Positions 17,785-27,411 of a stretch of DNA of 64,000 bases are shown one piece after another. Made by a program: the position numbers and the translations under genes. This stretch comes from Arenibacter sp040216555. Lineage in GTDB: Bacteria; Bacteroidota; Bacteroidia; Flavobacteriales; Flavobacteriaceae. Every line of letters starts with the position of its first letter. Position 1 is the stretch's first letter. The stretch is from the NCBI GenBank assembly GCA_040216555.1, contig JAVJOW010000036.1:1-64000 (forward strand). Reading direction: 5' to 3'. Under the pieces are notes generated by a model, which saw only the letters and a program-made list of their open reading frames with translations, was not told where the DNA came from and searched no databases.

Positions 17785-18194
17785 AGATAAAATTTGTTTA
17801 TTTGAATGTTCCGGTACTTTTAATTAGTTGATTTACTGCAAGGATATGCAATTTATTTTTCATGCAAAATTAAGATTATATTTAAATAAGGGCCAATCTT
17901 ATTTGTGCATTAACTCTTTCCCTCCCAAATAAGGGCAATTATAGAGATATTCTAAGGTAGAAAAGGGCCTGCGGTCATATTATATCCCTAAGTTGGGAAA
18001 AGTGACAGTTCAATTGGATATTATCCACATTTAGCTATATCAAAGACCATGCTTCTTTTGTGGAAAACCTCATTTTCAATTTCCGCTAAACACTATTCTT
18101 TTGTTGGAAGGTACTTTTAAAATGCTACATAAAGACTGCAAAATCCGTATACCACTATATTAAATTGGGCTTCCCCATTTGTTTTACAGAGTTT
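17785..18194. other. Intergenic region with repeats but no gene
   Basis: About 410 nt, AT-rich, no convincing reading frame. It includes the promoter candidate for the OmpA-like gene and a direct repeat AAATAAGGGC at 17884-17893 and 17937-17946. The M20 gene ends at its right border. Confidence 0.5.
17865..17896 (-). promoter_or_regulatory. Housekeeping-type promoter of the OmpA-like gene
   Basis: On the minus strand TTG (17894-17896), a 21-nt spacer and TAATTTTG (17865-17872) fit the Bacteroidota TTG/TAnnTTTG consensus. The leader to the ATG at 17784 would be about 75 nt. Confidence 0.45.
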
Positions 18195-19469
18195 TTAGTT
18201 GTTCAGGAAGTCCAAACTCATTTCTGTGAGTGCCTTTACCCCAAGGATCATTCCATTTTCGTCTATGCTGAAGTCGGGCGTATGATGTGGAAAAGACGCC
18301 GCATTTCCCGGAGTCATTCCTCCCAAGAAAAAGAAGAATCCCGGTACCTCATTTTGAAAATAAGAGAAATCCTCGCCACCGGTTACAGCTTTTTGGATTT
18401 GCACATTATCCTGGCCCGCAATCCTTTTTAAAGTAGGTAGCATTTTTACTACCAGTTCGGGATTGTTAAAGGTAATGTCCGTATTACTTTTTATCTCAAT
18501 AGTCGCTGTACCGCCATAGGCTTTGGCAATGTCAGGTACCATTTCTTTCATTCTCTCGGTAATCTGTTTTTGCATGTCATAGTCCAAGGTTCTTATGGTT
18601 CCGATCATTTCCGCACTTTCAGGGATAATATTAAAACGGACACCACTTGTAATCTTGCCCACACTTATAACCGCTGCTTCATTGGTAAGGTCAACTTCCC
18701 TGCTGATAATGGTCTGTAGGCCATCTATTATCTTGGCGCTGATAAGAATGGGGTCTATACCCTTCCAAGGTTGTGAGCCATGGGTTTGTTTTCCCTCTAC
18801 CTTTATAACGAATCGTTGCACTGCCGCCATTAGTCCTTCAGATTTATACCTAATAACGCCAACTGGCGTAGCAGAGTTAATATGAAGTCCAAAAATAGCA
18901 TCCACATCCGGATTTTTAAGAACCCCTTCCTTGACCATTAATAAGGCTCCACCTTCTTCCCCTGGAGGAGGACCTTCTTCGGCAGGTTGAAAAATAAATT
19001 TAATGGTACCCTTAATCTTGTCCCTATTTTTGGACAGAATTTCTGCAACCCCCATAAGGATAGCTGTATGGGTATCGTGACCACAGGCGTGCATAACACC
19101 GACCTCTTGCCCTAGAAATTCGGATGTCACAGTAGATTTAAACGGAAGGTCGTTTCTTTCGGTAACCGGTAAGGCATCAATATCGGCTCTTAAAGCGATT
19201 ACCTTTCCATTTTTATTGCCCTTTAATACACCTACAACCCCAGTTTTGGCAACTCCTGTTTGTACCTCTATCCCTAAGGATTTCAGATGTGATGCTATTT
19301 TTTCAGCGGTCTTGAACTCCCTGTTGGATAATTCCGGATTTTGGTGAAAATCCCTCCTCCAATCTATTACCTTTGGTTCAATACCCTTATATTCCTTTTC
19401 AAAATTATATTTCTGAGCCGAGGAATTTAAACACCATAAAAGCATTGGGATAATTAAATATAACTTCAT
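18195..19469 (-). CDS. M20 family amidohydrolase (hippurate/IAA-amino-acid hydrolase type)
   Basis: 424 residues with a signal peptide (MKLYLIIPMLLWCLNSSAQ), so exported. Metal-site motifs of the M20D group are present: MHACGHDTHTAILMG (Cys and His ligands), the catalytic Glu pair in QPAEEGPPPGEEGG, FGLHINS, and GGEDFSYF near the C-terminus. The lid/dimerisation domain lies between (about 215-330). It should cleave N-acyl or amide bonds of amino-acid conjugates in the periplasm. The insert PPPGEEGG is seen in exported members. Monocistronic. Confidence 0.9.
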   Translation of the reverse strand: MKLYLIIPMLLWCLNSSAQKYNFEKEYKGIEPKVIDWRRDFHQNPELSNREFKTAEKIASHLKSLGIEVQTGVAKTGVVGVLKGNKNGKVIALRADIDALPVTERNDLPFKSTVTSEFLGQEVGVMHACGHDTHTAILMGVAEILSKNRDKIKGTIKFIFQPAEEGPPPGEEGGALLMVKEGVLKNPDVDAIFGLHINSATPVGVIRYKSEGLMAAVQRFVIKVEGKQTHGSQPWKGIDPILISAKIIDGLQTIISREVDLTNEAAVISVGKITSGVRFNIIPESAEMIGTIRTLDYDMQKQITERMKEMVPDIAKAYGGTATIEIKSNTDITFNNPELVVKMLPTLKRIAGQDNVQIQKAVTGGEDFSYFQNEVPGFFFFLGGMTPGNAASFPHHTPDFSIDENGMILGVKALTEMSLDFLNN

Positions 19470-19726
19470 ATTACTAAATGGGATTTAAAATTTTAGATGT
19501 CCAAGACTTCATTGTCTTAAACACTGAACCTAGTTTTCAATAATTTTACAGATGAGCAACATCATAAAAAGTGCTGTTTTTCGTAAAATTGGATTTGTAG
19601 GATAAATATATTCAAAATAGAACTATTAACTCGGTTGGATTATCACAAATATTAAAGTTGATTTTTTGATAAGGCTATTTATGGTTAAATTCACCGATCG
19701 TAACGAGCTTAATATCTACATACGTT

Positions 19727-22048
19727 TTGGAGAACTATATTAACGAATTAAATGAAGCCCAGAAGGCTCCTGTTTTGCATAAGAACGGGCCTTTGATGGT
19801 GATTGCAGGGGCCGGTTCCGGTAAGACAAGGGTATTGACATACCGCATTGCTTATTTAATGAGCCAGGGAGTGGATTCCTTTAACATTTTGGCGTTGACC
19901 TTTACCAACAAGGCCGCTAGGGAAATGAAGAAGCGTATTGCAGATATTGTGGGTACCTCTGAAGCCAAAAACCTATGGATGGGTACTTTTCATTCCGTTT
20001 TCGCGAAGCTATTGCGATTCGATGGCGACAAATTGGGCTATCCTTCCAATTTCACCATTTATGATACACAGGATTCCCAGCGACTTCTATCCGCTATCAT
20101 AAAGGAGATGGGCTTGGACAAGGATATTTATAAATATAAGCAGGTACAAAATAGAATATCTTCCTATAAAAATAGTCTCATTACCGTAAAGGCTTATTAT
20201 AACAATCCGGATTTGGTAGAGGCAGATGCTATGGCCAAGCGTCCTAGGATGGGAGAGATTTATCAGAACTATGTGGATCGCTGCTTTAAGGCCGGTGCCA
20301 TGGATTTTGATGATCTACTGTTGCGGACCAACGAACTGCTCACAAGATTCCCCGAAGTTTTGGCCAAGTACCAGGATAGGTTTAGGTATATTCTTGTAGA
20401 CGAGTACCAGGATACCAACCATTCCCAGTATTTGATCGTCAAGGCACTATCGGACAGGTTTCAGAATATTTGTGTGGTAGGGGATGATGCCCAGAGTATA
20501 TATTCCTTTAGGGGTGCAAACATTAGCAATATTCTAAATTTTCAAAAAGATTATGACAATGTGGGGATGTACCGATTGGAACAGAACTATAGGTCCACTA
20601 AAAATATCGTGAATGCCGCCAATTCCATAATTGCCAAAAATACCAATCAATTGGAAAAAGTGGTGTGGACCTCCAATGACGAAGGTCCTTTAATAAAGGT
20701 TCACCGTAGCCCTACAGATGCGGAGGAAGGTAGATTTGTAGCTGGATCTATTTTTGAAAATAAAATGCAAAGTCAATTACCCAATGGCAATTTCGCTGTT
20801 TTGTACAGGACCAACTCACAATCAAGGGCCATTGAAGATGCCCTTAGAAAAAGGGATATACCTTATAGGATCTATGGTGGACTCTCCTTTTATCAGCGTA
20901 AAGAAATCAAGGACGTGCTATCCTATTTGAGATTGGTTATCAATCCAAAGGATGAGGAGGCGCTTAAACGTATTATAAATTTTCCGGCACGTGGTATTGG
21001 ACAGAGCACTTTGGACAAACTTACCGTTGCCGCAAATCACTACAATCGTTCAATTTTTGAGGTTATGGATAACCTTGAAAGGATAGATTTAAAGATAAAT
21101 TCCGGTACCAAAAGAAAACTGGGAGACTTTGTGGCCATGATCAAGAGCTTTCAGATTATGAATGAAAGTGCCGATGCCTTTACCTTGGCAGAACATGTTG
21201 CCAAAAAATCCGGAGTATTGCTGGAATTCAAAAAAGATGGTACTCCAGAGGGAATTGGCAAGATGGAGAATATTGAGGAATTGTTGAACGGTATCAAGGA
21301 TTTTGTAGAAGGACAAAAAGAATTGGCAGATGCCAAAGGGGATATAGGCGAGTTTTTGGAGGATGTGGCACTGGCAACGGACCTGGATAAGGATACCGGA
21401 GATGATGACCGCGTAGCCTTAATGACCATTCACTTGGCAAAAGGCCTGGAGTTTCCGCATGTCTATATAGTCGGGATGGAAGAAGATCTTTTCCCTTCTG
21501 CCATGAGCATGAATACCAGGAGTGAATTGGAAGAGGAAAGGCGTTTGTTTTATGTGGCCCTTACTAGGGCAGAAAAGCAGGCATATTTAACATATACCCA
21601 GAATAGATATCGTTGGGGCAAATTGGTAGATGCAGAACCAAGCAGATTTATTGAGGAAATTGATGAAAAATATGTTGAAAACCTCACACCTCTCCTGAGA
21701 TCCAGATACACTCCCTTAATTGATGTTGATATTTTCGGCGATGTTGATAGAAGCAAATTACGACAGAACAAACCCTTACAGGGCACACCTCCCAGTGGTG
21801 TTAAGCCCAATGAAAATCAGTTACGAAAACTGCGTAAACTAAAACCGGAACTAAGTACTCCCGTGGGAAACACCAATTCGGTAGACCCCAATTTATCAGA
21901 AGGTTCCCTAGTAAACCATACTAGATTTGGTAGGGGACAGGTTATAAAAATTGAAGGGGTAGGAAATGACAGGAAAGCTGAAATTAAATTTGATAAGGGA
22001 GACATTAAAAAACTTTTACTAAGGTTCGCCAAGTTGGAGGTACTTTGA
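19727..22048 (+). CDS. ATP-dependent DNA helicase UvrD/PcrA
   Basis: 773 residues, superfamily 1A helicase for nucleotide-excision and mismatch repair and for clearing recombinase. Q-motif Gln12, Walker A AGAGSGKT (27-34), DEYQDTN (motif II), GDDAQSIYSFRGA (motif III), QNYRST (motif IV), LMTIHLAKGLEF (motif V) and VALTRAEKQ (motif VI) are all present. The C-terminus has the Tudor-like RNA-polymerase-binding element (LVNHTRFGRGQVIKIEG). The start is TTG: the frame is open only from 19673 and contains no ATG, while the family start (NxLNEAQ) follows this codon directly. Monocistronic. Confidence 0.95.
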   Translation: MENYINELNEAQKAPVLHKNGPLMVIAGAGSGKTRVLTYRIAYLMSQGVDSFNILALTFTNKAAREMKKRIADIVGTSEAKNLWMGTFHSVFAKLLRFDGDKLGYPSNFTIYDTQDSQRLLSAIIKEMGLDKDIYKYKQVQNRISSYKNSLITVKAYYNNPDLVEADAMAKRPRMGEIYQNYVDRCFKAGAMDFDDLLLRTNELLTRFPEVLAKYQDRFRYILVDEYQDTNHSQYLIVKALSDRFQNICVVGDDAQSIYSFRGANISNILNFQKDYDNVGMYRLEQNYRSTKNIVNAANSIIAKNTNQLEKVVWTSNDEGPLIKVHRSPTDAEEGRFVAGSIFENKMQSQLPNGNFAVLYRTNSQSRAIEDALRKRDIPYRIYGGLSFYQRKEIKDVLSYLRLVINPKDEEALKRIINFPARGIGQSTLDKLTVAANHYNRSIFEVMDNLERIDLKINSGTKRKLGDFVAMIKSFQIMNESADAFTLAEHVAKKSGVLLEFKKDGTPEGIGKMENIEELLNGIKDFVEGQKELADAKGDIGEFLEDVALATDLDKDTGDDDRVALMTIHLAKGLEFPHVYIVGMEEDLFPSAMSMNTRSELEEERRLFYVALTRAEKQAYLTYTQNRYRWGKLVDAEPSRFIEEIDEKYVENLTPLLRSRYTPLIDVDIFGDVDRSKLRQNKPLQGTPPSGVKPNENQLRKLRKLKPELSTPVGNTNSVDPNLSEGSLVNHTRFGRGQVIKIEGVGNDRKAEIKFDKGDIKKLLLRFAKLEVL

Positions 22049-22089
22049 TTCTGAAGAGTCCCAAGTGGACTATTTTTGTTTGAGGATAA

Positions 22090-22935
22090 TTATAAATGCT
22101 CTTGGATAAAAGCCTTTAATTTAATGGAAGTATCCCACAGATCCAATCCCACCCAGCCATGGCCACCGTTAGGGTATAAGGTAAATTGATGCTCTACGTT
22201 CAATTCCATTAATCTATCCCTTAGGCTTATTCCTTGGGAATTTGGAATTAAAGGGTCCTGTGCTCCATAAAACAATAGGGTTGCTGGAGAAGTAGATTTT
22301 ACCTGGTACAACGGACTCACTTCTTCCAAAACCTCTGGATCATTCCCAAATTGATCTAACAAGGTCCTCAATTCTTGATTGGGTGTATTTATATATGCCT
22401 CGTCCAAAAGATTTGTAGGCCCTGCAATGCTACAGACCATCTTCACCTGTTTTTTGGTGTCGTGTGCGTAGCTCCATAATAAAGAAAGGTGTGCCCCTGC
22501 GCTAGCACCAATAAATCCGATCTCTGTGGATATTTGAAATTCTTGAGCTCTGTCGGATAATTCCTGAACTAATTGGTGAATGTCATCGATTTGCATAGGA
22601 TATGGCGGATTGTTCTCATCGGCCAATCTATAATTCATGTTTACCACTGCTATGTTCGGTAATTGTTCCCTTATAAAATCTTTAAAGGCATTCATTTCGG
22701 ATTTTTCGCCAGCATTCCATCCACCTCCATGTATCAAAATGAGAATTTTAGTTTCAATGCTCCTATTTTTTGGAAGATAAATGTCATATTTTTGAAGTGA
22801 ATTGGAACCATATTCCAAATCGACCATGTTTTTGGCTACCAATGGGCCAGTGTCGATTACAATAGGATCTTCCGCACAGGAATTGATTATTACAAAGAGT
22901 AATCCAAGAAGTATGATAAACGGAAACTTATTCAT
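22090..22935 (-). CDS. Lipoprotein esterase, alpha/beta hydrolase (HSL-like)
   Basis: 281 residues with a lipobox (VIINSC, Cys20). Alpha/beta-hydrolase signs: oxyanion motif HGGGWNAG (about 70-77), nucleophile in GASAGAH, the acid in GAQDPLIPNS, and the catalytic His in NGGHGW near residue 257. This is the BD-FAE/hormone-sensitive-lipase type that often removes acetyl or feruloyl groups from polysaccharides, or small esters. Lipid-anchored, so periplasmic or at the surface. It converges on the helicase gene. No carbohydrate-utilisation genes lie nearby, so the substrate remains open. Confidence 0.85.
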   Translation of the reverse strand: MNKFPFIILLGLLFVIINSCAEDPIVIDTGPLVAKNMVDLEYGSNSLQKYDIYLPKNRSIETKILILIHGGGWNAGEKSEMNAFKDFIREQLPNIAVVNMNYRLADENNPPYPMQIDDIHQLVQELSDRAQEFQISTEIGFIGASAGAHLSLLWSYAHDTKKQVKMVCSIAGPTNLLDEAYINTPNQELRTLLDQFGNDPEVLEEVSPLYQVKSTSPATLLFYGAQDPLIPNSQGISLRDRLMELNVEHQFTLYPNGGHGWVGLDLWDTSIKLKAFIQEHL

Positions 22936-22981
22936 AAAACATTATTTCTTAAATTGATAACGTTTATTTTGAACCAATAAT

Positions 22982-23602
22982 ATGTCTGAATTTATTAAAA
23001 TTTATCCTGAAAATCCTAATCCTAAGGAAATTAAGAGGGTGGTGGATGTTTTGCGTAAAGGGGGCTTAATTATTTATCCAACAGATACCGTGTACGGCCT
23101 GGGATGCGATATTACCAATACCAAAGCCTTGGAAAAAATAGCGCGGATCAAAGGAGTAAAATTGGCAAAGGCTAATTGGTCCTTTATATGTGCCGATCTT
23201 AGTAACCTTTCGGATTACGTAAGACAAATAGATACCTCCACCTTTAAAATTCTAAAGCGGGCATTACCAGGACCTTATACCTTTATACTTCCCGGAAACA
23301 ATAATCTACCCAAAGAATTCAAAAAGAAAAAAACAGTAGGTATCCGTGTGCCTGATAATTCCATTGCCAGGACCTTGGTTGAAGCTTTGGGTAACCCTAT
23401 CGTTTCAACCTCCATTCACGATGAGGATGAGCTATTGGAATATACTACCGATCCGGAATTGATCTATGAAAAATGGAAAAATCTGGTAGATGTGGTTATT
23501 GATGGCGGTTATGGGGACAATACGGCTTCTACAGTAATAGATCTATCCGAAGATGAACCCATAGTGGTTAGGGAAGGAAAGGGGAGTTTGGATATATTTT
23601 AA
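22982..23602 (+). CDS. tsaC: L-threonylcarbamoyladenylate synthase
   Basis: 206 residues, the YrdC/Sua5 domain only. It makes threonylcarbamoyl-AMP from threonine, bicarbonate and ATP for the t6A37 modification of tRNAs that read ANN codons. Motifs: YPTDTVYGLGCDI at the N-terminus, RIKGVKLAKANWSFIC (family usually KxR...P), PGPYTFIL, VGIRVPD and the SSTVIDL equivalent (ASTVIDL). The short form without the Sua5 domain is usual in Bacteroidota. Divergent from the esterase gene; shares a bidirectional terminator with the OmpA lipoprotein gene. Confidence 0.92.
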   Translation: MSEFIKIYPENPNPKEIKRVVDVLRKGGLIIYPTDTVYGLGCDITNTKALEKIARIKGVKLAKANWSFICADLSNLSDYVRQIDTSTFKILKRALPGPYTFILPGNNNLPKEFKKKKTVGIRVPDNSIARTLVEALGNPIVSTSIHDEDELLEYTTDPELIYEKWKNLVDVVIDGGYGDNTASTVIDLSEDEPIVVREGKGSLDIF

Positions 23603-23635
23603 GAACAAAGAAAGTTTTCCAATTGAATATTGAAC

Positions 23636-23668
23636 AAAAAAAAAGCGACCGTTAAGGTCGCTTTTTAA
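23636..23668. terminator. Bidirectional intrinsic terminator
   Basis: GCGACC-GTTAA-GGTCGC stem flanked by an A-run on the left and a T-run on the right, exactly between the convergent tsaC and OmpA-lipoprotein genes. It should work on both strands. Confidence 0.9.
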
Positions 23669-23684
23669 TTTGAATACGTTATTC

Positions 23685-24536
23685 TTAGTTGATCTTAGGA
23701 TCTTTCATTCCTTCTTCGATCATACTGTAGAATTGATCAATTTTTGGAAGTACAACAATACGTGTTCTTCTATTTTTAGCTTTATCAGCTACATCGGATA
23801 CAGGAATATATTCTCCTCTTCCTGCAGCAGTCATACGCCTTGGATCAACACCGTAATCTTTTTGTAAAATACGTACAACTGAAGTAGCACGTTTCACACT
23901 TAAATCCCAGTTGTCATATAAAACTCCACTGTTGTATGGATCAGTATCGGTATGACCTTCAACCATAAATTCGAAATCTGGCTTGTTGTTAACTACCTGA
24001 GCAACCTTACCTAAAATTTCTTTAGCTCTATTGGTTACATTGAAGCTACCGCTTCTAAATAAAAGTTTGTCAGAAATAGAAACAAAAACAACTCCTTTTT
24101 CTACACTGATTTCAATATCCTCATCATCCAAGTTTCCAAGAACACCTTTTAAACTTTGTACCAAAGACAAGTTTACAGAATCCCTTCTAGTAATGGCATC
24201 GTTAAGCTTTCTTATCGTTAAGTCCTTTTCTTTTAGACTTTCCAAGGATTTTTCCAAGTTATCGGCACCTTTACTTGTAAGAGTGGTAAGGTTACCCATA
24301 TTATTTATCAAGTCTTGATTGTTGGCTTTAAGGAAGGCATTCTGATCTTCCAAAGTCTGCATTTTTGAAGTTGCAGCAGCTTTATCTTCTAAACATGTGT
24401 TTAATTTAACTGTCGCGGAATTTAATAAATCTTGTGCTTCTTTTGCTTTGGCTTCCATATCCGCATATTTCTTTTGCGACACACACGAAGACAACAAAAG
24501 GGTAATACCTAAACAGCCTAAAATGATTTTTCTCAT
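23685..24536 (-). CDS. OmpA family peptidoglycan-binding lipoprotein
   Basis: 283 residues. Lipobox LLLSSC (Cys18), a long coiled coil (about 22-125), then a canonical OmpA C-terminal domain: VEGHTDTDP, DNWDLSVKRATSVVRIL with the peptidoglycan-binding Asp, RRMTAAGRGEY, and NRRTRIVVLPK with the binding Arg. It should tether the outer membrane to the cell wall. It is the intact paralogue of the 16981-17784 product. A minus-strand TAATTTTG element is seen at 24592-24599 before the start. Monocistronic. Confidence 0.92.
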   Translation of the reverse strand: MRKIILGCLGITLLLSSCVSQKKYADMEAKAKEAQDLLNSATVKLNTCLEDKAAATSKMQTLEDQNAFLKANNQDLINNMGNLTTLTSKGADNLEKSLESLKEKDLTIRKLNDAITRRDSVNLSLVQSLKGVLGNLDDEDIEISVEKGVVFVSISDKLLFRSGSFNVTNRAKEILGKVAQVVNNKPDFEFMVEGHTDTDPYNSGVLYDNWDLSVKRATSVVRILQKDYGVDPRRMTAAGRGEYIPVSDVADKAKNRRTRIVVLPKIDQFYSMIEEGMKDPKIN

Positions 24537-24632
24537 AGTTATGATAATAGAATTAATAATTTATAATTTAATAGGTTCGTTTTAATGATGGCAAAATTAT
24601 GTAAAACGCAATATTTTGCGAGACCAATTTAG

Positions 24633-25637
24633 TTAATCTTTTACTAAATTGTTAAAAATTTTTACATGATTTATGTAATAAGCCCAAACAATGGATTTTA
24701 TAGTGTAGTAATTAGCTGAAAAATAGGCCTTTTCGCGTTTATTGTACATGGTGCTAAAATTTTTGTAAAAACTAAAATGGGCCCGCAATATTGCCCAGAA
24801 ATGATTAAATCTGCCTTGAAAAATAAAATTCAACCCTGCCAGACCATCCAAAACAAGTCTCAAAAGTACTATTGGCAATATATTTCGTACTGGAAGGTTT
24901 TTAATTAGCGAATAAAGGGAATTTCTAAAATTAAGAAAGGTCTTCTTTGGATTCATACTATTTAAGGTAGAACCACCCAGGTGATACACCTCGGAGGCTC
25001 CAACATAATAAACTTTATGGCCCTTATTTTTTGCCCTCCAGCATAAGTCAATTTCTTCCTGATGGGCAAAATAATCTTCGTCAAATCCGTTTAGTTCCCG
25101 GAATACCTCTTTCTTGATAAACAAACATGCTCCTGCGGCCCAAAATATTTCCATAATGTCATTGTATTGACCATTATCCGTTTCCAATTCATTAAAAATA
25201 CGTCCCCGGCAAAAGGGATAACCAAATTTATCTATAAATCCGCCTGCGGCACCCGCGTATTCAAAATAATCTTTATTTTTATAATCCAATATTTTGGGTT
25301 GAACAATTGATGCTAAAGGATTGTCTTCAAATTCCCTTATTATTGGAGTAAGCCAATCCTTGGTTACTTCCACATCGGAGTTTAAAAGGCAATATATATC
25401 GGCATCTATTTGAGGCAAAGCATCATTATATCCCTTAGCGTAACCCCCATTGCTCGAGTTTTGGATGACACTTATTTCTGGATACTTCTTTTGTAGGAAA
25501 GCGATAGAACCATCTGTAGACGCATTGTCGGCGACATAAATATCGGCCTCCTTGGAGAATTCTGTTACGGAGGGAAGAAATTTTTCCAAAAGTGATTCTC
25601 CGTTCCAATTAAGTATAACTACTGCTATTTTCAACAT
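24633..25637 (-). CDS. Family 2 glycosyltransferase
   Basis: 334 residues from the ATG at 25637 (MLKIAVVILNWNG); upstream in-frame codons at 25658 add nothing typical. GT2/GT-A signs: VVILNWNGES at the N-terminus, VADNASTDGS, LLNSDVEV (DxD-like metal site), FWAAGACLFIKKEVF and DEDYFAHQEEIDLCWR (ED catalytic region). This subgroup is often called rhamnosyltransferase-like and adds sugars to surface polysaccharide. The C-terminus carries a hydrophobic stretch that may touch the membrane. It is not in a polysaccharide cluster here. Confidence 0.9.
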   Translation of the reverse strand: MLKIAVVILNWNGESLLEKFLPSVTEFSKEADIYVADNASTDGSIAFLQKKYPEISVIQNSSNGGYAKGYNDALPQIDADIYCLLNSDVEVTKDWLTPIIREFEDNPLASIVQPKILDYKNKDYFEYAGAAGGFIDKFGYPFCRGRIFNELETDNGQYNDIMEIFWAAGACLFIKKEVFRELNGFDEDYFAHQEEIDLCWRAKNKGHKVYYVGASEVYHLGGSTLNSMNPKKTFLNFRNSLYSLIKNLPVRNILPIVLLRLVLDGLAGLNFIFQGRFNHFWAILRAHFSFYKNFSTMYNKREKAYFSANYYTIKSIVWAYYINHVKIFNNLVKD

Positions 25638-25796
25638 TTTATATAATGCCCAAAACAACAGGCATGCGCTAAAATTAAGAGGTTCTGATTAGGTAGGCAA
25701 GGTAAAGAAATAATTTATAAATGCCGCTGAATATTTTTATAACCACTATCCAAAATCCCTGGTTTATAAACAATAATTGGACATTTCCGATGTTTC

Positions 25797-26246
25797 TTAT
25801 CTGGGACTATAAACTGGAATATCTGTAAGAAAACTATATTGTTCCCTCTCGAAATCCATACTACAAAAAAAATGATCCATACCGTTGGTGACCATTAAAT
25901 ATTTGGCTTTTAGCAAAAGGTTGTAACGGGCAATTTGATCAAAAACTACCTGGTCAATTTTAGTTCTGGGTGATTTACATTCTACCAGAATCTCAATATT
26001 CCCATTTGGATTGTAGACCACCACATCATATCTTTTTTTAAGATTATTAATAAGCAGTTGCTTTTCAACGTTGATATGCGCTTTAGGATAATTTTTGTCC
26101 GAAATTAGATTATGCACTACGTGCTGTCTTACCCATTCTTCAGGTTGTAAAACAACAAATTTTTTGCGTATGACATCAAAAATATAGATTTTATTTTCCC
26201 TATTTTTGAATCGAAAGGGATAGGGTGGAAAGTTTAATGGTTGCAT
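25797..26246 (-). CDS. HsdR N-terminal-like orphan nuclease-fold protein
   Basis: 149 residues from the ATG at 26246 (MQPLNFPPYPFRFKNREN); an in-frame upstream start at 26327 would overlap holA and is not typical. It matches the HSDR_N_2 type of restriction-enzyme N-terminal domain: KFVVLQPEEWVRQ, EKQL, RYDVVVYN...ILVECKSP (the PD-(D/E)xK core with Asp and ECK). No methyltransferase or helicase genes are nearby, so this is a stand-alone domain. It is divergent from holA with a 26-nt gap. Its role is unknown. Confidence 0.82.
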   Translation of the reverse strand: MQPLNFPPYPFRFKNRENKIYIFDVIRKKFVVLQPEEWVRQHVVHNLISDKNYPKAHINVEKQLLINNLKKRYDVVVYNPNGNIEILVECKSPRTKIDQVVFDQIARYNLLLKAKYLMVTNGMDHFFCSMDFEREQYSFLTDIPVYSPR

Positions 26247-26272
26247 TGTGCAAAGTTGATGATTTTTTTTAG

Positions 26273-27271
26273 ATGGATGAGTTAAAACAAATTGTAAGCG
26301 ATATAAAAAATGGGAATATAGCACCAATATATTTTCTGACCGGTGAAGAACCTTACTATATTGATAAGATAGCGGAGTATATAGAAAAGAATGTCCTGAC
26401 AGAAGAGGAACGTGGATTTAATCAGGTTATTCTATACGGCAAGGAAATCACGATTGAGGACATCGTTAGCAACGCCAAGAGATACCCCATGATGGCGGAG
26501 CGACAAGTGGTCATTGTAAAGGAGGCACAACATTTGTCCCGCACCATAGAAAACCTGGTTTCCTATGCAGATCAACCCCAACCTTCCACAATTCTTGTAT
26601 TATGCTATAAATACAATAAGCTGGATAAGCGTAAGAAGTTATATAAATCCATTAAAAAATCGGGAATTATATTTGAAGGCAAAAAACTTTACGAAAATCA
26701 AGTAGGGGAATGGATTAAAAAATCCTTGCATTCAAGGGGCTACGGAATAACTTTCAAGGCGGCCAATCTTTTGGTAGAGTTCCTTGGTACCGATTTGGGC
26801 AAGATAGATAAGGAACTTGAGAAGTTGTGTTTGGTTGTCCCAAAAGGTGTTGAAATTAATCCAGAAGCCATTGAATCCAATATTGGAATCAGTAAGGATT
26901 ATAACAATTTTGAACTTAAAAAAGCAATAGGGGAGAGAGACGTTGAAAAAGCAACAAGAATTGTTAATTATTTTGCCCAGAATCCAAAAGACAATCCGTT
27001 TGTGCTAACAATAACCCTTTTGTACTCCTTTTTTATACAGTTACTTTCTTATCACGGTTTAAAGGATCACTCGCCAAAAAGTGTTTCCTCCGCACTAGGT
27101 ATAAGGCCGTTTTTTGTTTCTGAAATTCAGACGGCGGCAAGAAATTATCCCATGAGGCGCGTTAGTGAAATTATTTCCAGCTTAAGAGAATTGGATGTTA
27201 AGGGCAAAGGCGTTGGTTCCAACATTTCGCAGGCGGACTTGCTAAAAGAATTATTGATAAGAATATTCTAG
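26273..27271 (+). CDS. holA: DNA polymerase III delta subunit
   Basis: 332 residues, the clamp-loader wrench that opens the sliding clamp. Features: the N-terminal 'PIYFLTGEEPYYIDKI' (delta-type degenerate P-loop region), VVIVKEAQHL, a middle lid domain (VGEWIKKSLHSRGYGI) and C-terminal collar helices (LDVKGKGVGSN, LLKELLIRIF). Length fits the family. It starts 26 nt from the divergent HsdR-N-like gene. Confidence 0.93.
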   Translation: MDELKQIVSDIKNGNIAPIYFLTGEEPYYIDKIAEYIEKNVLTEEERGFNQVILYGKEITIEDIVSNAKRYPMMAERQVVIVKEAQHLSRTIENLVSYADQPQPSTILVLCYKYNKLDKRKKLYKSIKKSGIIFEGKKLYENQVGEWIKKSLHSRGYGITFKAANLLVEFLGTDLGKIDKELEKLCLVVPKGVEINPEAIESNIGISKDYNNFELKKAIGERDVEKATRIVNYFAQNPKDNPFVLTITLLYSFFIQLLSYHGLKDHSPKSVSSALGIRPFFVSEIQTAARNYPMRRVSEIISSLRELDVKGKGVGSNISQADLLKELLIRIF

Positions 27272-27411
27272 CCTTATTAGGGCGCTCAATGCCTAAGAGC
27301 AAGAAAAATATTCCCCCCTTGCTCATATAAAATGCTTGGTTATAGCTCTTATACAATAGATCCGAGGGACCTGAAGCACTTGGGAATTAAAAGAGTTTTT
27401 TGCAGTGAGAT

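Noticed and set aside
25797..26246. Remnant of a type I restriction system
   Set aside because: The protein is complete for a stand-alone HsdR-N-type domain, and no hsdM, hsdS or helicase remains are visible.
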